Assembly (NCBI GenBank): GCA_900175165.2 | Contig: FWWN02000533.1 | Span: forward strand, 1 to 64,000 | Direction: 5' to 3' | Length of the DNA: 64,000 nt | Origin: Rhizomucor pusillus | Lineage: Eukaryota > Mucoromycota > Mucoromycetes > Mucorales > Lichtheimiaceae | Shown: positions 23,733 through 34,589 of the stretch, one piece after another | Numbering within the stretch: the first letter of the stretch is position 1 | Layout: each line of letters begins with the position of its first letter | Position numbers and translations under genes: made by a program | The notes under the pieces: generated by a model | What the model saw: only the letters and a program-made list of their open reading frames with translations | Database searches by the model: none | Told to the model about the DNA's origin: nothing

Positions 23733-24785
23733 ATGCCATCATATGATTTGCGGTGGCTGCTGAAAAAATCAGATTGCCTGTCAAAGGATGTCGTATGGGC
23801 TTTATGGCATGTCCGCGACCATCAAGAGGTACTCGCAAACTTTCGTAGCTTGAGCCACGTCGAAAAGTTGAACCTGCTGGTTGCTCTGGCGGTCATGTAC
23901 GATCCATCTTCGGCTAACGTTCCACAGTGGCGCTTGATCGAGGTAAGCAGCGCTATCTAACATTCCTGCTTGTTCTTTCAGACAACAAAAGCCGGAATGT
24001 CAGGCACGGCATGTACACGCTTGTACTTGCATAGATTGATGTTTCCGTGTTTTTTTAATGTTGTTCTTTGTGATAAGCATTTTTAATATTTCAGTCGAAC
24101 GAATGAGCAAAAAATCGACTGAACCTTGTTTGTCAGATGCTCAAGGCGGCTACTCACAATCATTTCGGATGCATAGGCATGCAAATTTCAAACAATCATT
24201 CGTGACTTAGACAGTATCACGTCTGTTATGCTTCCATTCGAAGCAGCATATGCCCCTTCATCAAGCTATCTTTTGCCAAAGGATTTGAATCTGCATTTTG
24301 TTTGCAAAGTGGCCCAACTCAAGTTTCGACAAGAAGGCAAAACCCGGATTAGAGCACTGGCTGCTGAACAAACTGTTATTAACCAACCTCTTCCTCCAAG
24401 AACCCTGCAATCATCGATAACCAGCTCTAGTACTACTAGACGATGCTCCTAAGCAGATCTCCGTTATCTCCACCAGTCGAGCTGCCAGTGTCTGCTCATC
24501 GATATTCTTAAATCCGCCAACTGCACAGTCCAGCGTAACTCACAAAATAGAGCGTCGCAGTATGGTGACTCATCCTATTGATGCGCTCATGAGGCCTATC
24601 ACGTTCGATAAAATGATGGAGATCAACCGTACTTTCCAGCGTGAGCACGAGCAGGTGTTGGCACGTAAGTTTAAGAATTCAAACCATCTATATCCGAGCT
24701 TTTGGATCAGATCTCATTCCCTCTTTTTACAGAGCGTAGAAAGGAACTGCTACGTGAGGCAGAAACTCGTCAAGATCGTCGCTGA
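23733..24785 (+). CDS. NELF-A-like protein (HDAg-type N-terminal domain)
   Basis: Resembles the A subunit of negative elongation factor, which in animals helps pause RNA polymerase II near promoters. Visible parts: RWLLKKSDCLSKDVVWAL, VEKLNLLVALAVMYDP, VPQWRLIE, IIRDLDSI, then SVMLPFEAAY and HFVCKVAQLKFRQEGKTRIRAL, which line up with LWLHNKL, VKLKLLLG, MLPLECQY and KHFQLKRKPKSATLRAEL of human NELF-A as I remember it. A later exon carries KMMEINRTFQREHEQVLA joined to QRRKELLREAETRQDRR, then stop. One intron spans about 23943-24176, unusually long. Near 24430 the frame changes from TTRRCS to DDAPKQISV with no clean GT-AG intron, so there is either a sequence error, a GC-AG intron or decay. Orthology is likely but rests on pattern, not a search. 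Confidence 0.62.
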
Positions 24786-25603
24786 AATGCGTACTCTGAT
24801 GAAAAAGCTTGCACCATGATCGCAAACTTGCATGTACATTTATTTCTTGCTTTCTCGATGCGCTTTGTATATTTGGATTCTTTGTACATTCAATTGCTTC
24901 TGTAAATACAAACTTGGCTTATATTTGCTGTTTAAATGACGATGCATTTTACAATTCCATGATCGTATTGAGGTTCATCATAAAATTACTGCACAAATGA
25001 ATAAAGCAGGAGAAACAATTCCATGAGCAAGCATAGTAGAATCATTCTTATTCTATTTACTTCAATATTCATTTACTAACGTAAATGTATTCTTTATTTT
25101 AATTGCTTTTGGATACTTATTACATACAGGACTATCAACTTATTCAGGTTTCAGCGTAGATAATGCTACTTTAAACCGATTCTTCATTGGAGAATGATTT
25201 ATTATTTACATTTAAGTCAATAACTGAAATGGCTACAAATAAATTATTTATAATTTATTTATTAATAAAATTAACTTACAAAATAAATAATTATAAGTAA
25301 GATTAACAAAAAAAAAGATTTAAATTCCATAATGAGAGAGAAAATTTGTCAGGATTGGGCATACTGTTGGTCGCAACTAGCCAGTTCGTGCATTCCGTGA
25401 TAACAAAGATCTCTGTGCACTATTTGTATAACTAGCGAGATATCATCAAGGCATAACTAATCTACATAGTAATCGACTGAAAATGGAAAAATGTAAAGAA
25501 AAGACATAAGAATTTAAGATAATGAACGGTTTCTGGGAATATTTACACGGCGAGAAGGAAATGAAGGGCAGGGAAATGTAAAAATATTCGGCCTCTGTCT
25601 GAC
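24786..25603. other. AT-rich convergent intergenic region
   Basis: Between two converging genes. 24990-25350 is extremely A/T-rich, with an imperfect palindrome near 25240-25270 (AAATAAATTATTTATAATTT). No open frame of interest. Could hold both genes' 3' ends and polyadenylation signals; a replication or matrix-attachment function is conceivable but unsupported. Confidence 0.5.
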
Positions 25604-27555
25604 TTAGTCAATGTAACCAGAAGCAAAGTTGTTGATTGATTCCCATGCACTTGGCTCCAGGGAAGATGATGCTGTCGCATCGAGCGGCGATTTCAAGAAA
25701 GGCGTTGGCGGTTCAGATGCATTCTTGAATGTTGCAAATGGTTTTCTGCCGTAGCAGACGAACCAGTTGAGATGAGATTGGTATTTACTGCCTTCACTAA
25801 CAATATGTTTGATGGCTGCGTCGGTCAACATCGTTGCCTTGGATTCCATTCCAGCTGGTGTCCAGTTAGAAAGTTGCTGGGTGGTTTTGGTTATCTCACG
25901 GACCCTGGGGTCCAAAGATAAAAGGAAGGCTTCAAGTGTTTGTGCATGCACTTCGCCGAATTTGCCACCCCATCCAAGAGGGATCGTTGTGCATCTTTGG
26001 TGGATATCGACGAAGCCATTTGTGGAGTTTTGTGACACCATCATTAGGAGCGTAGAGAGGTGGTGTGCCAGATCAAGTTTAATGTCAAATAGCTCCGTGT
26101 ACGTGTCACGCACTAAACGTAACGTGAGTGAATCTGAATGAGATAGACCGAAAGAAACGTGGCTGTGCTACTGAACTCACATCTTTGATTGATTAGAATC
26201 TCACCAACGGGTCCTGGACGCTGGATGCGATACTCCACATCGCAAATCTCGATCATTCCTCCTGGTTTCAAAATCCTGGCAACTTCTTGGAGAAGCGAGA
26301 CGGCCTGTCTCTCCGTCAGGCTGCTTAGCATTAATCTGATATGGACGTAGTCGAACTTGTTGTCCTGGAAAGGTAGTCCATCAAGCACATTGCATTGTTT
26401 GAACCTTGCGTTGGCAGGCTTGATCGCATCTGGATACATGTGACATATATCAACACCGTAAAAATCTGCATTGATAAGAAACGTGATGAGCGTCAGGGAA
26501 CACTAAGTAATATCTTGTTTTCCGTGCCAGCTCCCTGAATCTGAAAGAAACTCCCCATTCCCCACCCCCGGCTGATGAGGCACATCATTATCTTGTTTTC
26601 GTTTGTTACCCCTACCTGAGTTTGGATACTCCGTCGCCATTTCCAGAAGCCTATCAAAAGCCGAGAGTGAGATTCGGCTGCTAAAACAAAACGCATTGCA
26701 ACTTACCAAGTACCAGATCCACAACCGATATCCAACACCTTTGGTCGTGTTTGGTCAATTGCCTTCATTTGCTTGGCGCTCAGCATCTCTTTAACAGGCG
26801 CAGTAAAGTTGCCATTGAATGCATACTTTAGGAGGAAATGCTAAATGACGCGACAACACTTTGATAAGATAACAAATAAAAAAGGTGCAAGATTATACTG
26901 TAAACGTATGCTCCACTCGTCGGCTTACCAGTATAATTAGTCGGTCACATTCATCATCGTCGCATGCTAAACGAAGTCTTGTGCCTGGCACGGAAATGTA
27001 GCGGCGACCATTTATGGTGGTGAACTGGAAACCGTTAGTATAGGTGGGGCTATCTTCGTCTTCTTGGCTGCGCGGAAGGTCAATATCTGATTGGAAGGAG
27101 GATCCGTCAGACAATGATATCAGACTGTTCCGTCGACCTTCATCGCTCTTTTGCGAGCCGGACGTGGTGCTGCTGTTGCTCGCTTTGCTAGTTGGACTCT
27201 TGACATAGTAAGTCGTGGTGCTAACGACGTAATACTGCCCGTTTGGACCTCTCTTAGTTGTCGTCGTCGTTGTAGGTTGATTGGTGACCCCATGTTTTGA
27301 TTTGTGCGACGAAGTGAGCTGGTCGTGCGATAGAGTCTGGATAGAAGCACGCCGCGGTGGTGCATACAAAGGACTAGATGCTTCGTACCAAGAGCTGGTC
27401 AAAGACGGCATGTTTCGCGGAGAACTACTTGGCCGGCTTGCTGATTCCAGAAGCGATTTTATGAAAGGCGACTTTGACAATCTGCGTTGGACGTCTGGAG
27501 TCAAAGCCGACGGAGCATCAAGGCCAAGTGTGGATTGAGACTGTTGGTTGCCCAT
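25604..27555 (-). CDS. SAM-dependent methyltransferase with N-myristoylation-type start
   Basis: Class I methyltransferase. The first exon (26893-27555) encodes MGNQQSQ, a Met-Gly start with Ser at position 6 that fits N-myristoylation, then a Ser/Thr-rich disordered region with poly-Thr and a folded-looking end, YTNGFQFTTINGRRYISVPG. Splicing (donor ATACTG|GTAAGCC, acceptor TTTAG|CATTTC) leads to HFLLKYAFNGNF, motif I VLDIGCGSGTW, DFYGVDICHMYP, FKQCNVLDGLPF, FDYVHIRLM and ARILKPGGMIEICDVE, then a long C-terminal part ending in GYID. Motifs I and post-I are intact, so it should bind SAM. The substrate is unknown. Membrane attachment through myristate is inferred. Confidence 0.85.
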
Positions 27556-28163
27556 AAAAGCAATCTAGTTGTCTCAGAGTTTAAATATGTAGGTTCTGAT
27601 ATATAAACTGTTGTCGCTTTTAAAGGGATGGCAAATAAAAAGGAGATGCGTCTTTTTTTTACATGGGAACCCTTTATATGTATATTTTAAACATAGATTA
27701 CAAGCAACGGTGCTAATCGCTCCAAGTGTAATCCTTATCTCTGTTACACAAGCTTGGCAAACAAGCTTGTAGCTGACATGAATTGATGTTCCCTCTCGAT
27801 TCTGCCCCCCTAATATGCAACGCCCCTTTCAGTCACTCGATCACTTTGTCCCGCACGTAGGCGGTCCCTTGCTGATATCAGTTCTTTTTTTTCCAATTTT
27901 CCCTCCCTAGATGGAAAATAATTCGCCCTTGCTACGCTAACACGTGACATTTTGCTCGATCACAGAGCCTTTGTAAATTGCTGATTAATAAGTCGCTCCA
28001 ACAGCATGTACGCAGACTTATCTCACAAAGAAGAACGCGTTGATGCGTCAAATTAAGCATACAATGACAGCGGAAAAAAGGGAAAACATTGGGGACCATA
28101 ATATGCTTATCCTTTTAGAGATGTCCTACATTGACGTCCCAATTATCATGCTATTTAATTGAA
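27556..28163. promoter_or_regulatory. upstream region of the methyltransferase
   Basis: About 600 bases without a credible gene. Contains a CACGTG hexamer near 27942-27947 and several T-runs. The hexamer is the E-box core bound by many bHLH factors but occurs elsewhere in the window by chance, so I give it little weight. Confidence 0.35.
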
Positions 28164-28451
28164 TCAAAGGTCGCTTAGGAGGAGAATAGTTCGTTTCTTG
28201 CTGCATTCACGCAAGAGCATTCGGATAAACAACACTTCCAGGGCATAGATTACGCATAGAACTTTGACTAGGAGTAAACATATGGGTTTCGCGTATTGTA
28301 CTGGTTGTTCAGGCAGGCCCTTGAAAGATACTTCTTTTTCCACCGTTGGATTAACGTTGGGATCGGAGCAATGCCCACGGCCCGTCTTTGGACACAACTG
28401 CTTTACTAGGTACCTCGATATATCCCGAGGTTCCATAGAAGCAGTTTCCAT
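28164..28451 (-). CDS. hypothetical small membrane protein
   Basis: A 95-codon frame with a good start context (GCCATGG). Residues about 60-82 are strongly hydrophobic (CLLLVKVLCVIYALEVLFI) followed by basic residues (RMLLRECSKKR), as in a single-span or tail-anchored protein. The N-terminal half is polar with a Cys/Pro mix. No homologue recognised and no splice evidence. It could be a chance frame. Confidence 0.35.
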   Translation of the reverse strand: METASMEPRDISRYLVKQLCPKTGRGHCSDPNVNPTVEKEVSFKGLPEQPVQYAKPICLLLVKVLCVIYALEVLFIRMLLRECSKKRTILLLSDL

Positions 28452-29224
28452 GGCAAGCTACTGCTGTTAAAATGAAAATAAGCAGAGTTAGTTTTGCTGT
28501 GTGTCACTAAGCCAAGCAAGAGCAAAAAGCAGTCTACGCGCAAGAACAAAAATCTATCAAGATATCATCCTTTTTATACAGACTGAATCATACAGGAGAG
28601 CTCATGCTCCTCATAAACTGAGTGGAGCAAGGCTTGACGTTGTTCCGTGGCAGCCGTCCCTTGTCTATATTTAATCGTGAAGCATAGAAGGGTATGGATT
28701 AACAGCAAGAAACATGTTAGATAAATGATCGAAACTTGCAAGCATCTTATTATACCATTGCATAAAGCATGTATTATTTATCTCGTTCAACTATAGTACC
28801 TGGACCTTGCAAGAAAGCGCTTCAGATATGTGTCAGAAAAGCTGGATGATCAAGAAGACTTGTTTCAATCCCGTAATCCGGTTCGGGCTTGCTGCACAAT
28901 GAAATTTGATCAGCCTTTGTCTGAGCAGAAACAAGTCGAATAGGCATAAAAGGTACTTCAGATCCAAACGCAGCGTTTCTCAGGTACCGAGAGTTGTGAG
29001 ATAGTCCGTGGATGACATATATCATTAGCAGCAACTGTTCCTTTTAAGAGTATTTAAGCGTGCCAGCCATGTTTTCTTCAAAAGTGACTTTACCAGAACA
29101 GGCCATGTCTGACCAAAAAAAAGTAAAAAAAAAAAGTCAGAGCAACGCGCCCGACGATTTTCTATATTCGGGTTGAGACTCGCTATTTGTGCACCATTTT
29201 TCTCGGCACCTCTTCAAGAAAGGC
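28452..29224. other. region upstream of the HSPA12-like gene, possible small spliced minus-strand gene
   Basis: Reading the minus strand from the ATG ending at 29106, a donor CTG|GTAAAG, an acceptor AAAAG|GAACAG, then donor TCG|GTACCT and acceptor CTGCTCAG|ACAAAG join into an open frame of about 54 codons ending at 28822. Further down, about 28567-28667 contains another open stretch (EQRQALLHSVYEEHELS). The polypyrimidine acceptor is good but I recognise no protein. The HSPA12-like promoter must also lie here. Confidence 0.25.
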
Positions 29225-31757
29225 ATGGAAACATCCTCAGGATTTAATTACGCAGATTACCCTGTTATCGTCGGTATAGACTTTGGTAAGCGAGAAATTG
29301 TTCCTTCTTGTTTGCGTGATCATTGTGTCAACACAGATTGCGTGTCAAGGCACGACTTTCTCTGGTTGTTGCTATGCTTTTGCGCAAAATGAAGAGGTTA
29401 TCGATATTGTGAAATGGCAAGTACATCTGCAGATAATGCCAATCTTGAGTGGTAGACACTGACGCTTCGTACAGGCCCAGACAGAACAACCATGTCTATC
29501 CTAAGGTACACTGACGATTGTGTCTTGCCTCATCTTTGGTCGGGGTAGCTTATTTGCCTGCTGTTTTAGACGCCTACACTTTCGCTCTATCGTAAAGGAT
29601 CAACACAACTTGTCGACTGGGGCCACGGTGCCAGACGTCAGGCCATGAAACCGAACAGCGTCGATTTCTTGCTTCTCTCAAAGTTCAAACTGTACCTAGA
29701 CGAGCATTTGCAACAGGAAGCGCTACCGAACAACCTCAACGTTATTGACGTAATTGCTGATTACATGCGCGCTTTTCATCAACACGTATGCACCGAGCTT
29801 TTGAAGGGCTTTGCTGGCAATTACGATCAAAGCAAGTTCCGTTATGTAAGTCTTGCAAAAGATATTCCGGTTTGTGATGGACAAAACATGTTCTAAATTT
29901 AGCCACGCATTAGTGTCTCACTGTCCCCGCGATGTGGAGCGATCGAGCCAAGGCAGCCATGAGAGAAGCAGCCATTCGCGCTGGTCTCGTCCAACGCAGC
30001 GATCATCCCGAACGACTCATGCTTATTTCCGAACCCGAAGCAGCGGCGTTGTATTGTGAGAAAAAATCAGAGCAATTCAACCTTGTGCATGGCCAACGCT
30101 TTATGATTTGCGATGCTGGTGGTGGTACTGTTGATCTTATCGTCTTTGAGATTGATCAGCAAATGGGCGGCAGGTACGATATATTGATATTGCCCCCATA
30201 TGCATATGCACCGTATAAGTTTTATTAACATTCTGCTCGTTGCAGACGAACTCTAAAGGAAGTCACTAACGGACACGGCGGTTCATGCGGGTCCGGCTTT
30301 TTGGATCTGCGCATGCGGGAATACATTAAGAACAAATTTTATCATCTCGGCAGCATCAATGATTCAGCTATGGAACATATCATGGATACGTTCGTGAACA
30401 TCATCAAGGTAAATACGTGTTCATCGAAATCCATTGAGTCTTTCTTTCCTTTACTGAAATATCACGTTCTAGCCGGAGTTCGACGGTTATGAAGATCACT
30501 TTTTGGACTTGCCTGCTTCCATGGGTCTCGGTGATTTGACAGACGAATCCATCGGTCTCGAAAATGGATCCTTGTGCCTGCCTGCCCATGAATTGCGGGA
30601 CCAGGTCTTCGAGCCAGTTATTGAACAGGTTCTTCAATTGATTGAGGGTCAGCTTATACAGTCGCCAAACCTTGAAGCTATCTTCCTTGTCGGTGGTTTC
30701 GGTCAATCCAACTATTTGTTCCGTCGCGTTGAGGAAGTCTTTGCAAACCGCGTTGGTATGATCGGTGTACCGCCTCGTGGAGAACTAGCTGTCGTACGCG
30801 GTGCTGTCTATTTCGGATTGAACCCACAGATCGTCACGGAACGTGTCTCCAGACGAACCTACGGTGTCGAGACTCGAATGTTATTCCAGAAAGGTCTTGA
30901 TCCTGAGGAATATTCCGTTGTCGGCGTCGACCAAAAGACATATTGTCGCCAGCGATTCAGCGTTTATGTACAGAAGGGACAAAGCGTCAAGGTCGATGAG
31001 TGCGTATCTAAGAATTTTGTTATCAGCTATCCTAACGACACTGATTCTGGTGAGTCAAAGATTTAGCTTTTTGTGAATTGTTGCATGTACTTACAGAGCG
31101 AGGATAGATCTCTTCGCATTCGATGGAGAAGGTCCTCCGCCACGTCTCACCACCCATCCATTGGTTAAGAAAGTGGGTCATTTTCCTATTCGCATGCCCA
31201 CTCTTGATGGCGTCCGTCCAGGCGATAAAGTGAACATGACCATCAAAATGTACTTTGGCTTAACAGAAATCAAGATTGAATGCGTCATCCGCGATAAGCT
31301 ATTTGTCTTTACGTCTGCCTTTGATGCTTCCGACGCTTACGGCGGCGCTCAGCAGCCAAGCATGGACTATCCCTCACAACAGATGCTGCCACCACCTACA
31401 GCTGGACTGGCGCCTCCGAACCCTTATCCTGTTGGTGATCACAGCTCAAGCCAGGTATCTCTACACAGTGGAGTGCCACCCTCGTCTTACACATACGGCA
31501 GTACTTCGATGATTTCCTCCACACCTACAATGAGTGCTTCTCAAGCTGCTTACGCAGGCGTCCCTCCTGGCCCTGCCTATGGTGGCAACTCGTCTGTATA
31601 CGGTGGACACACCGCAGGAGGTTATCCTGCATCGCAAAACGACTACTATCAGCAGTATTCCCAATATCCTCCTTCACAGTCATACTACTCTGGTTATCCT
31701 CCATCCTCACAAGGCTATCCTCCGCAATCAGGTTCCTCCTACTACGGACAGCATTAA
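29225..31757 (+). CDS. Hsp70-family ATPase, HSPA12-like
   Basis: Actin-fold ATPase of the divergent HSPA12 type. Phosphate-1 motif VGIDFGTTFSGCCYAF, then VYPKTPTLSLYRK, AMWSDRAKAAMREAA, the LMLISEPEAAALYC segment, phosphate-2 MICDAGGGTVDLIVF, GGSCGSGFLD, and the adenosine motif IFLVGGFGQSNYLFRRV, with GAVYFGLNP following. No canonical Hsp70 substrate-binding domain or EEVD end; instead the C-terminus (from about 31340) is a Pro/Tyr/Gln/Ser-rich low-complexity tail with repeated YPPS-type units. Start at 29225 is the first ATG in frame. At least seven exons. One intron, 29417-29474, is GC-AG. Probably a cytosolic regulatory ATPase; substrates unknown. Confidence 0.9.
29417..29474 (+). other. 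GC-AG intron in the HSPA12-like gene
   Basis: Donor GAAATG|GCAAGT, acceptor CGTACAG|GCCCAG, 58 nt. Splicing here yields DIVKWPRQNNHVYPKTP in frame with the next exon. The nearest GT (three bases downstream of the GC) gives a stop within ten codons. Confidence 0.78.
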
Positions 31758-32138
31758 CGAGGTTCCCCTTGGTAAACTGTAAATCTTCATATACAACCCC
31801 TGTCACGAATCAGACTTAGCATACTGAATTCTCCCCGTTTACTTACAATTAAAGATAAGCGTTTGTTAAAATAAGTAAATTTAGAACAGAACATAGATAG
31901 CACATGAGAAGTGATGAGTTTCTCTGTATTTACGAACGCAGAAACCTCTTAGACATATCGCGATCCTTCGCATCGGATTGAAATTAAGGTGTCAGCGCAT
32001 CCGGTACGTAGTCAATCTGCAATGAAACTAGGGAATATTTTGTAAGTAAAAAAAGAAAATGCCATGGTATATAGCTGGGAAAGCAAAGTATGAATACAGG
32101 AAAAGAGAATTGGGGAATAGCATGAAAGGCAAATCAGG
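31758..32138. terminator. convergent 3' flanks of the HSPA12-like and unknown gene
   Basis: About 380 bases between two stop codons on opposite strands. AT-rich with ATTAAA-like elements around 31850. Nothing else seen. The region probably carries both polyadenylation sites, but no single site can be fixed. Confidence 0.35.
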
Positions 32139-33323
32139 TCATACAGAATGTACAGAATAGCTTCGACGGCAGTGTTGGTTAGCGCGACGGATCGTCCAGC
32201 GATTTTTCTGGCATCGGGTGCGATGTCTTTTTAAAGGTAACTTCCCATCAAGCTTCAACCGCAGAAGGACTTGCCTTAAACTTTTGCGGCGCGGTGCATT
32301 CGATTGTTTCGCAGACATGTGGGAGGCTTTGTTGGAAACATGCGTACCATCTTGTTCTACTTGTTTTCGTCGTTGTTGTTCAGACGCCGGGTATATTTTC
32401 CAGACGGATAATGAATACGCTACCGGTTGAGGAATATCGCCATTGATGTCCCGGATTTCGCTTGCTGATTGACAATTGTCCAGCTGCATCGAGTCCGCCG
32501 TCCCCGTTGTTGATGGCACTTCCACCGTTGAATCCTGTTCCTTGCTGCTGATATTCATTAGTACACTTTGGTCCACCTTCGCATCCACGTTTGATACTTC
32601 ATCCACAACAATGTGTTTCTGAGGTTGACCATTGATATGTGGATTTGGTTGTACGTTTCCCGCCTTTGGTTCCCGTGATTTGAGAGCAATTGCATCCGGA
32701 GCATTTAGGACAGATGATGCAAATCGGCTTTCATCTTCTGTGCTCGATATCAGAACGTCTGCGCATTCCTGCAGCAATTCGCGGTTGACGACTTTAACTT
32801 TTCCAAGCGGCAGCGACGATTCATGATTATTCAAAGGCTGCTGCCCTGCAGCCATATCGTTGTCAGCCACGGAATCTTCAGAGCCATCCTCTGAATCACT
32901 CTCAGTACGTTTGAATACGTTTTCAAGGTTGATCGGTACAACAACGTGTGGTGTAAGATCGAAATTGTCCTGCTTGTTTGCAAGTCTCAGCAAGCGTTCT
33001 GTGAGGCTGGATGGTTTGCTTTGAATATGTCTTCTGCCACCGGTGCTGCTTCTTGTCTTGTCGTGCACAGGTGTTTTTATCATAACGGGGCACGGTTCTT
33101 TGCAGGCGTGATCCGCGGGCGGCGACTCCCAAATGTTGTTTAGCTCTCGATCTCCAAAGGTATGGTCCGGCGACATTGATCGCCGCGAAGAAGGAGGCGG
33201 GCAGGTTGCATAATCGGGGTCGACAAAGGCGCGCGGTAGCAAACGTCTTTTGACTTTTGGTTTCAACGAGGATTTGTCGCTGTTCAACGTTCTTTCATTA
33301 TTGTCGCAAAGTATCTTTGACAT
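32139..33323 (-). CDS. hypothetical protein, 394 residues, single exon
   Basis: An uninterrupted frame from MSKILCDNNERTLNSD to a very basic C-terminus (KRHRTRCQKNRWTIRRANQ). The N-terminal part is basic with KPKVKRRLLPRAFVDP and SRRSMSPDHTFGDRELNNIW; a middle acidic Ser-rich stretch (ESDSEDGSEDSVADND); ERLLRLANKQDNFDLTPHVVVP may form a short helix. The rest is polar and probably disordered. Basic ends with an acidic centre suit a chromatin or nuclear protein. No family recognised. Codon pattern and length argue that it is real. Confidence 0.6.
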   Translation of the reverse strand: MSKILCDNNERTLNSDKSSLKPKVKRRLLPRAFVDPDYATCPPPSSRRSMSPDHTFGDRELNNIWESPPADHACKEPCPVMIKTPVHDKTRSSTGGRRHIQSKPSSLTERLLRLANKQDNFDLTPHVVVPINLENVFKRTESDSEDGSEDSVADNDMAAGQQPLNNHESSLPLGKVKVVNRELLQECADVLISSTEDESRFASSVLNAPDAIALKSREPKAGNVQPNPHINGQPQKHIVVDEVSNVDAKVDQSVLMNISSKEQDSTVEVPSTTGTADSMQLDNCQSASEIRDINGDIPQPVAYSLSVWKIYPASEQQRRKQVEQDGTHVSNKASHMSAKQSNAPRRKSLRQVLLRLKLDGKLPLKRHRTRCQKNRWTIRRANQHCRRSYSVHSV

Positions 33324-34589
33324 GCTAGTCTGTCAAGCGAGGTGATAATTGGTGGGACAAGCAAGAGCCGAGTTTTCATTCACCGTCGTCGAATTTCAGC
33401 ACCCCCCTTCTCCTGCTGTTATTGAGAGAACAATGCAGTAAGCAATAAATCGAAATAATTTACTAGGATATTTTTTTATTGTGATCAATAATAATTGTAC
33501 AGAGCTGATTCTTCCTGGTTAGGAGGTACAATCAATTGCTTTTATTCATAACTTTGATTTTTTCCACTCGGCTGATACTGTACTGCGATTTGTATTACTG
33601 CTTCGAGTATGTACAACAGATAAAAAAATCCGAAAAGCAAGTGTAGACTCTCCTCTTGCAAGCGTTGACAATGTGAATGACAACGTTAATGTGTACTGTG
33701 AGAAATGTGTATTACCCGCTTTCTGGAAACAAATGGAAGTATTTCCGTTGATTCCGATTAACCAAAAAACAGGGTTTGGAAGGGAAAGAAGTCAATACAG
33801 CTTGAGCTAATTCTCAGGTACCCAGGTTAAATGCTTTTCGATCTTAAGTTTACTGTAAAAAGTGAAAAAAGAACCAAGTACCTTCTGCTTGCTTGCTTAT
33901 CTACGGCCGTTCGGCTCCCATCGTTTGGTCAAAAAATATAGAAGATGAACTTCGGAATAGAGATTTCCCAGGAACGTTTATTGCTGAGGAAAGGAAATTC
34001 TCGTAACCTTAAAGAAGTACTGCATTGGATCTAGGAATCTCTGAACGAGAAGCAGGAAAAGTTATTGACAAAATAAAAAAAAATGATTTAGTTAAATGCG
34101 TCAAGCCGCTAGGTCCAATGAAAATTGGTAGACAGGCACGCATTTAGACTGGATGATGGATCACACTCGTGCGGTTGCTCAGTAGTCTTGGCTAGTCCAC
34201 GATCCAGGCAGGGTCCTTTGAGAGGGTCCTTTTAGATTTTTACATCACCGCCACCAACTGTCGACATTCGTGTACAGCACGTGCAGTTTAAGCTTGGCAA
34301 AGCTCTCCGACATAGAGAGTAAATGATAGGTTATGAGAGATCAGAGTCAGTATCTTATTCTCGAAAATGCTGCGCTAGCAAGGCTTTTGATCCGCTCTGA
34401 TCGTTGTCTAAGGCATGGCGGGTCGTTCGACATTTGATTGGCCGAGTCCCGGGCTGCAACTCTTTTGTCCGAATGAAAGCAGCAGTGCTGCTCGTACCAC
34501 GAGACCTCGATTTTCCATAAATTTCCAATTCAGGCCGATTTTGGGAATTTGCATTTCTGTCCTTTTCTCTTCCTCCTCCTCCTGGTAGA
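33324..34589. promoter_or_regulatory. divergent intergenic region upstream of the Git1-like permease
   Basis: About 1.27 kb between outward-reading genes; no credible gene inside. A/T-rich 33430-33560. The Git1-like promoter holds a GCACGTGC element (core 34278-34283) and a polypyrimidine run (TCTTCCTCCTCCTCC) just before the ATG. Confidence 0.5.
34278..34283. promoter_or_regulatory. CACGTG element, possible Pho4-type site
   Basis: Palindromic CACGTG flanked by G and C, about 307 bases upstream of the permease ATG. In yeast the GIT1 gene is induced by phosphate limitation through Pho4, which binds CACGTG. Relevance here is inferred from that parallel; the same hexamer occurs several times elsewhere in the window. 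Confidence 0.35.
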
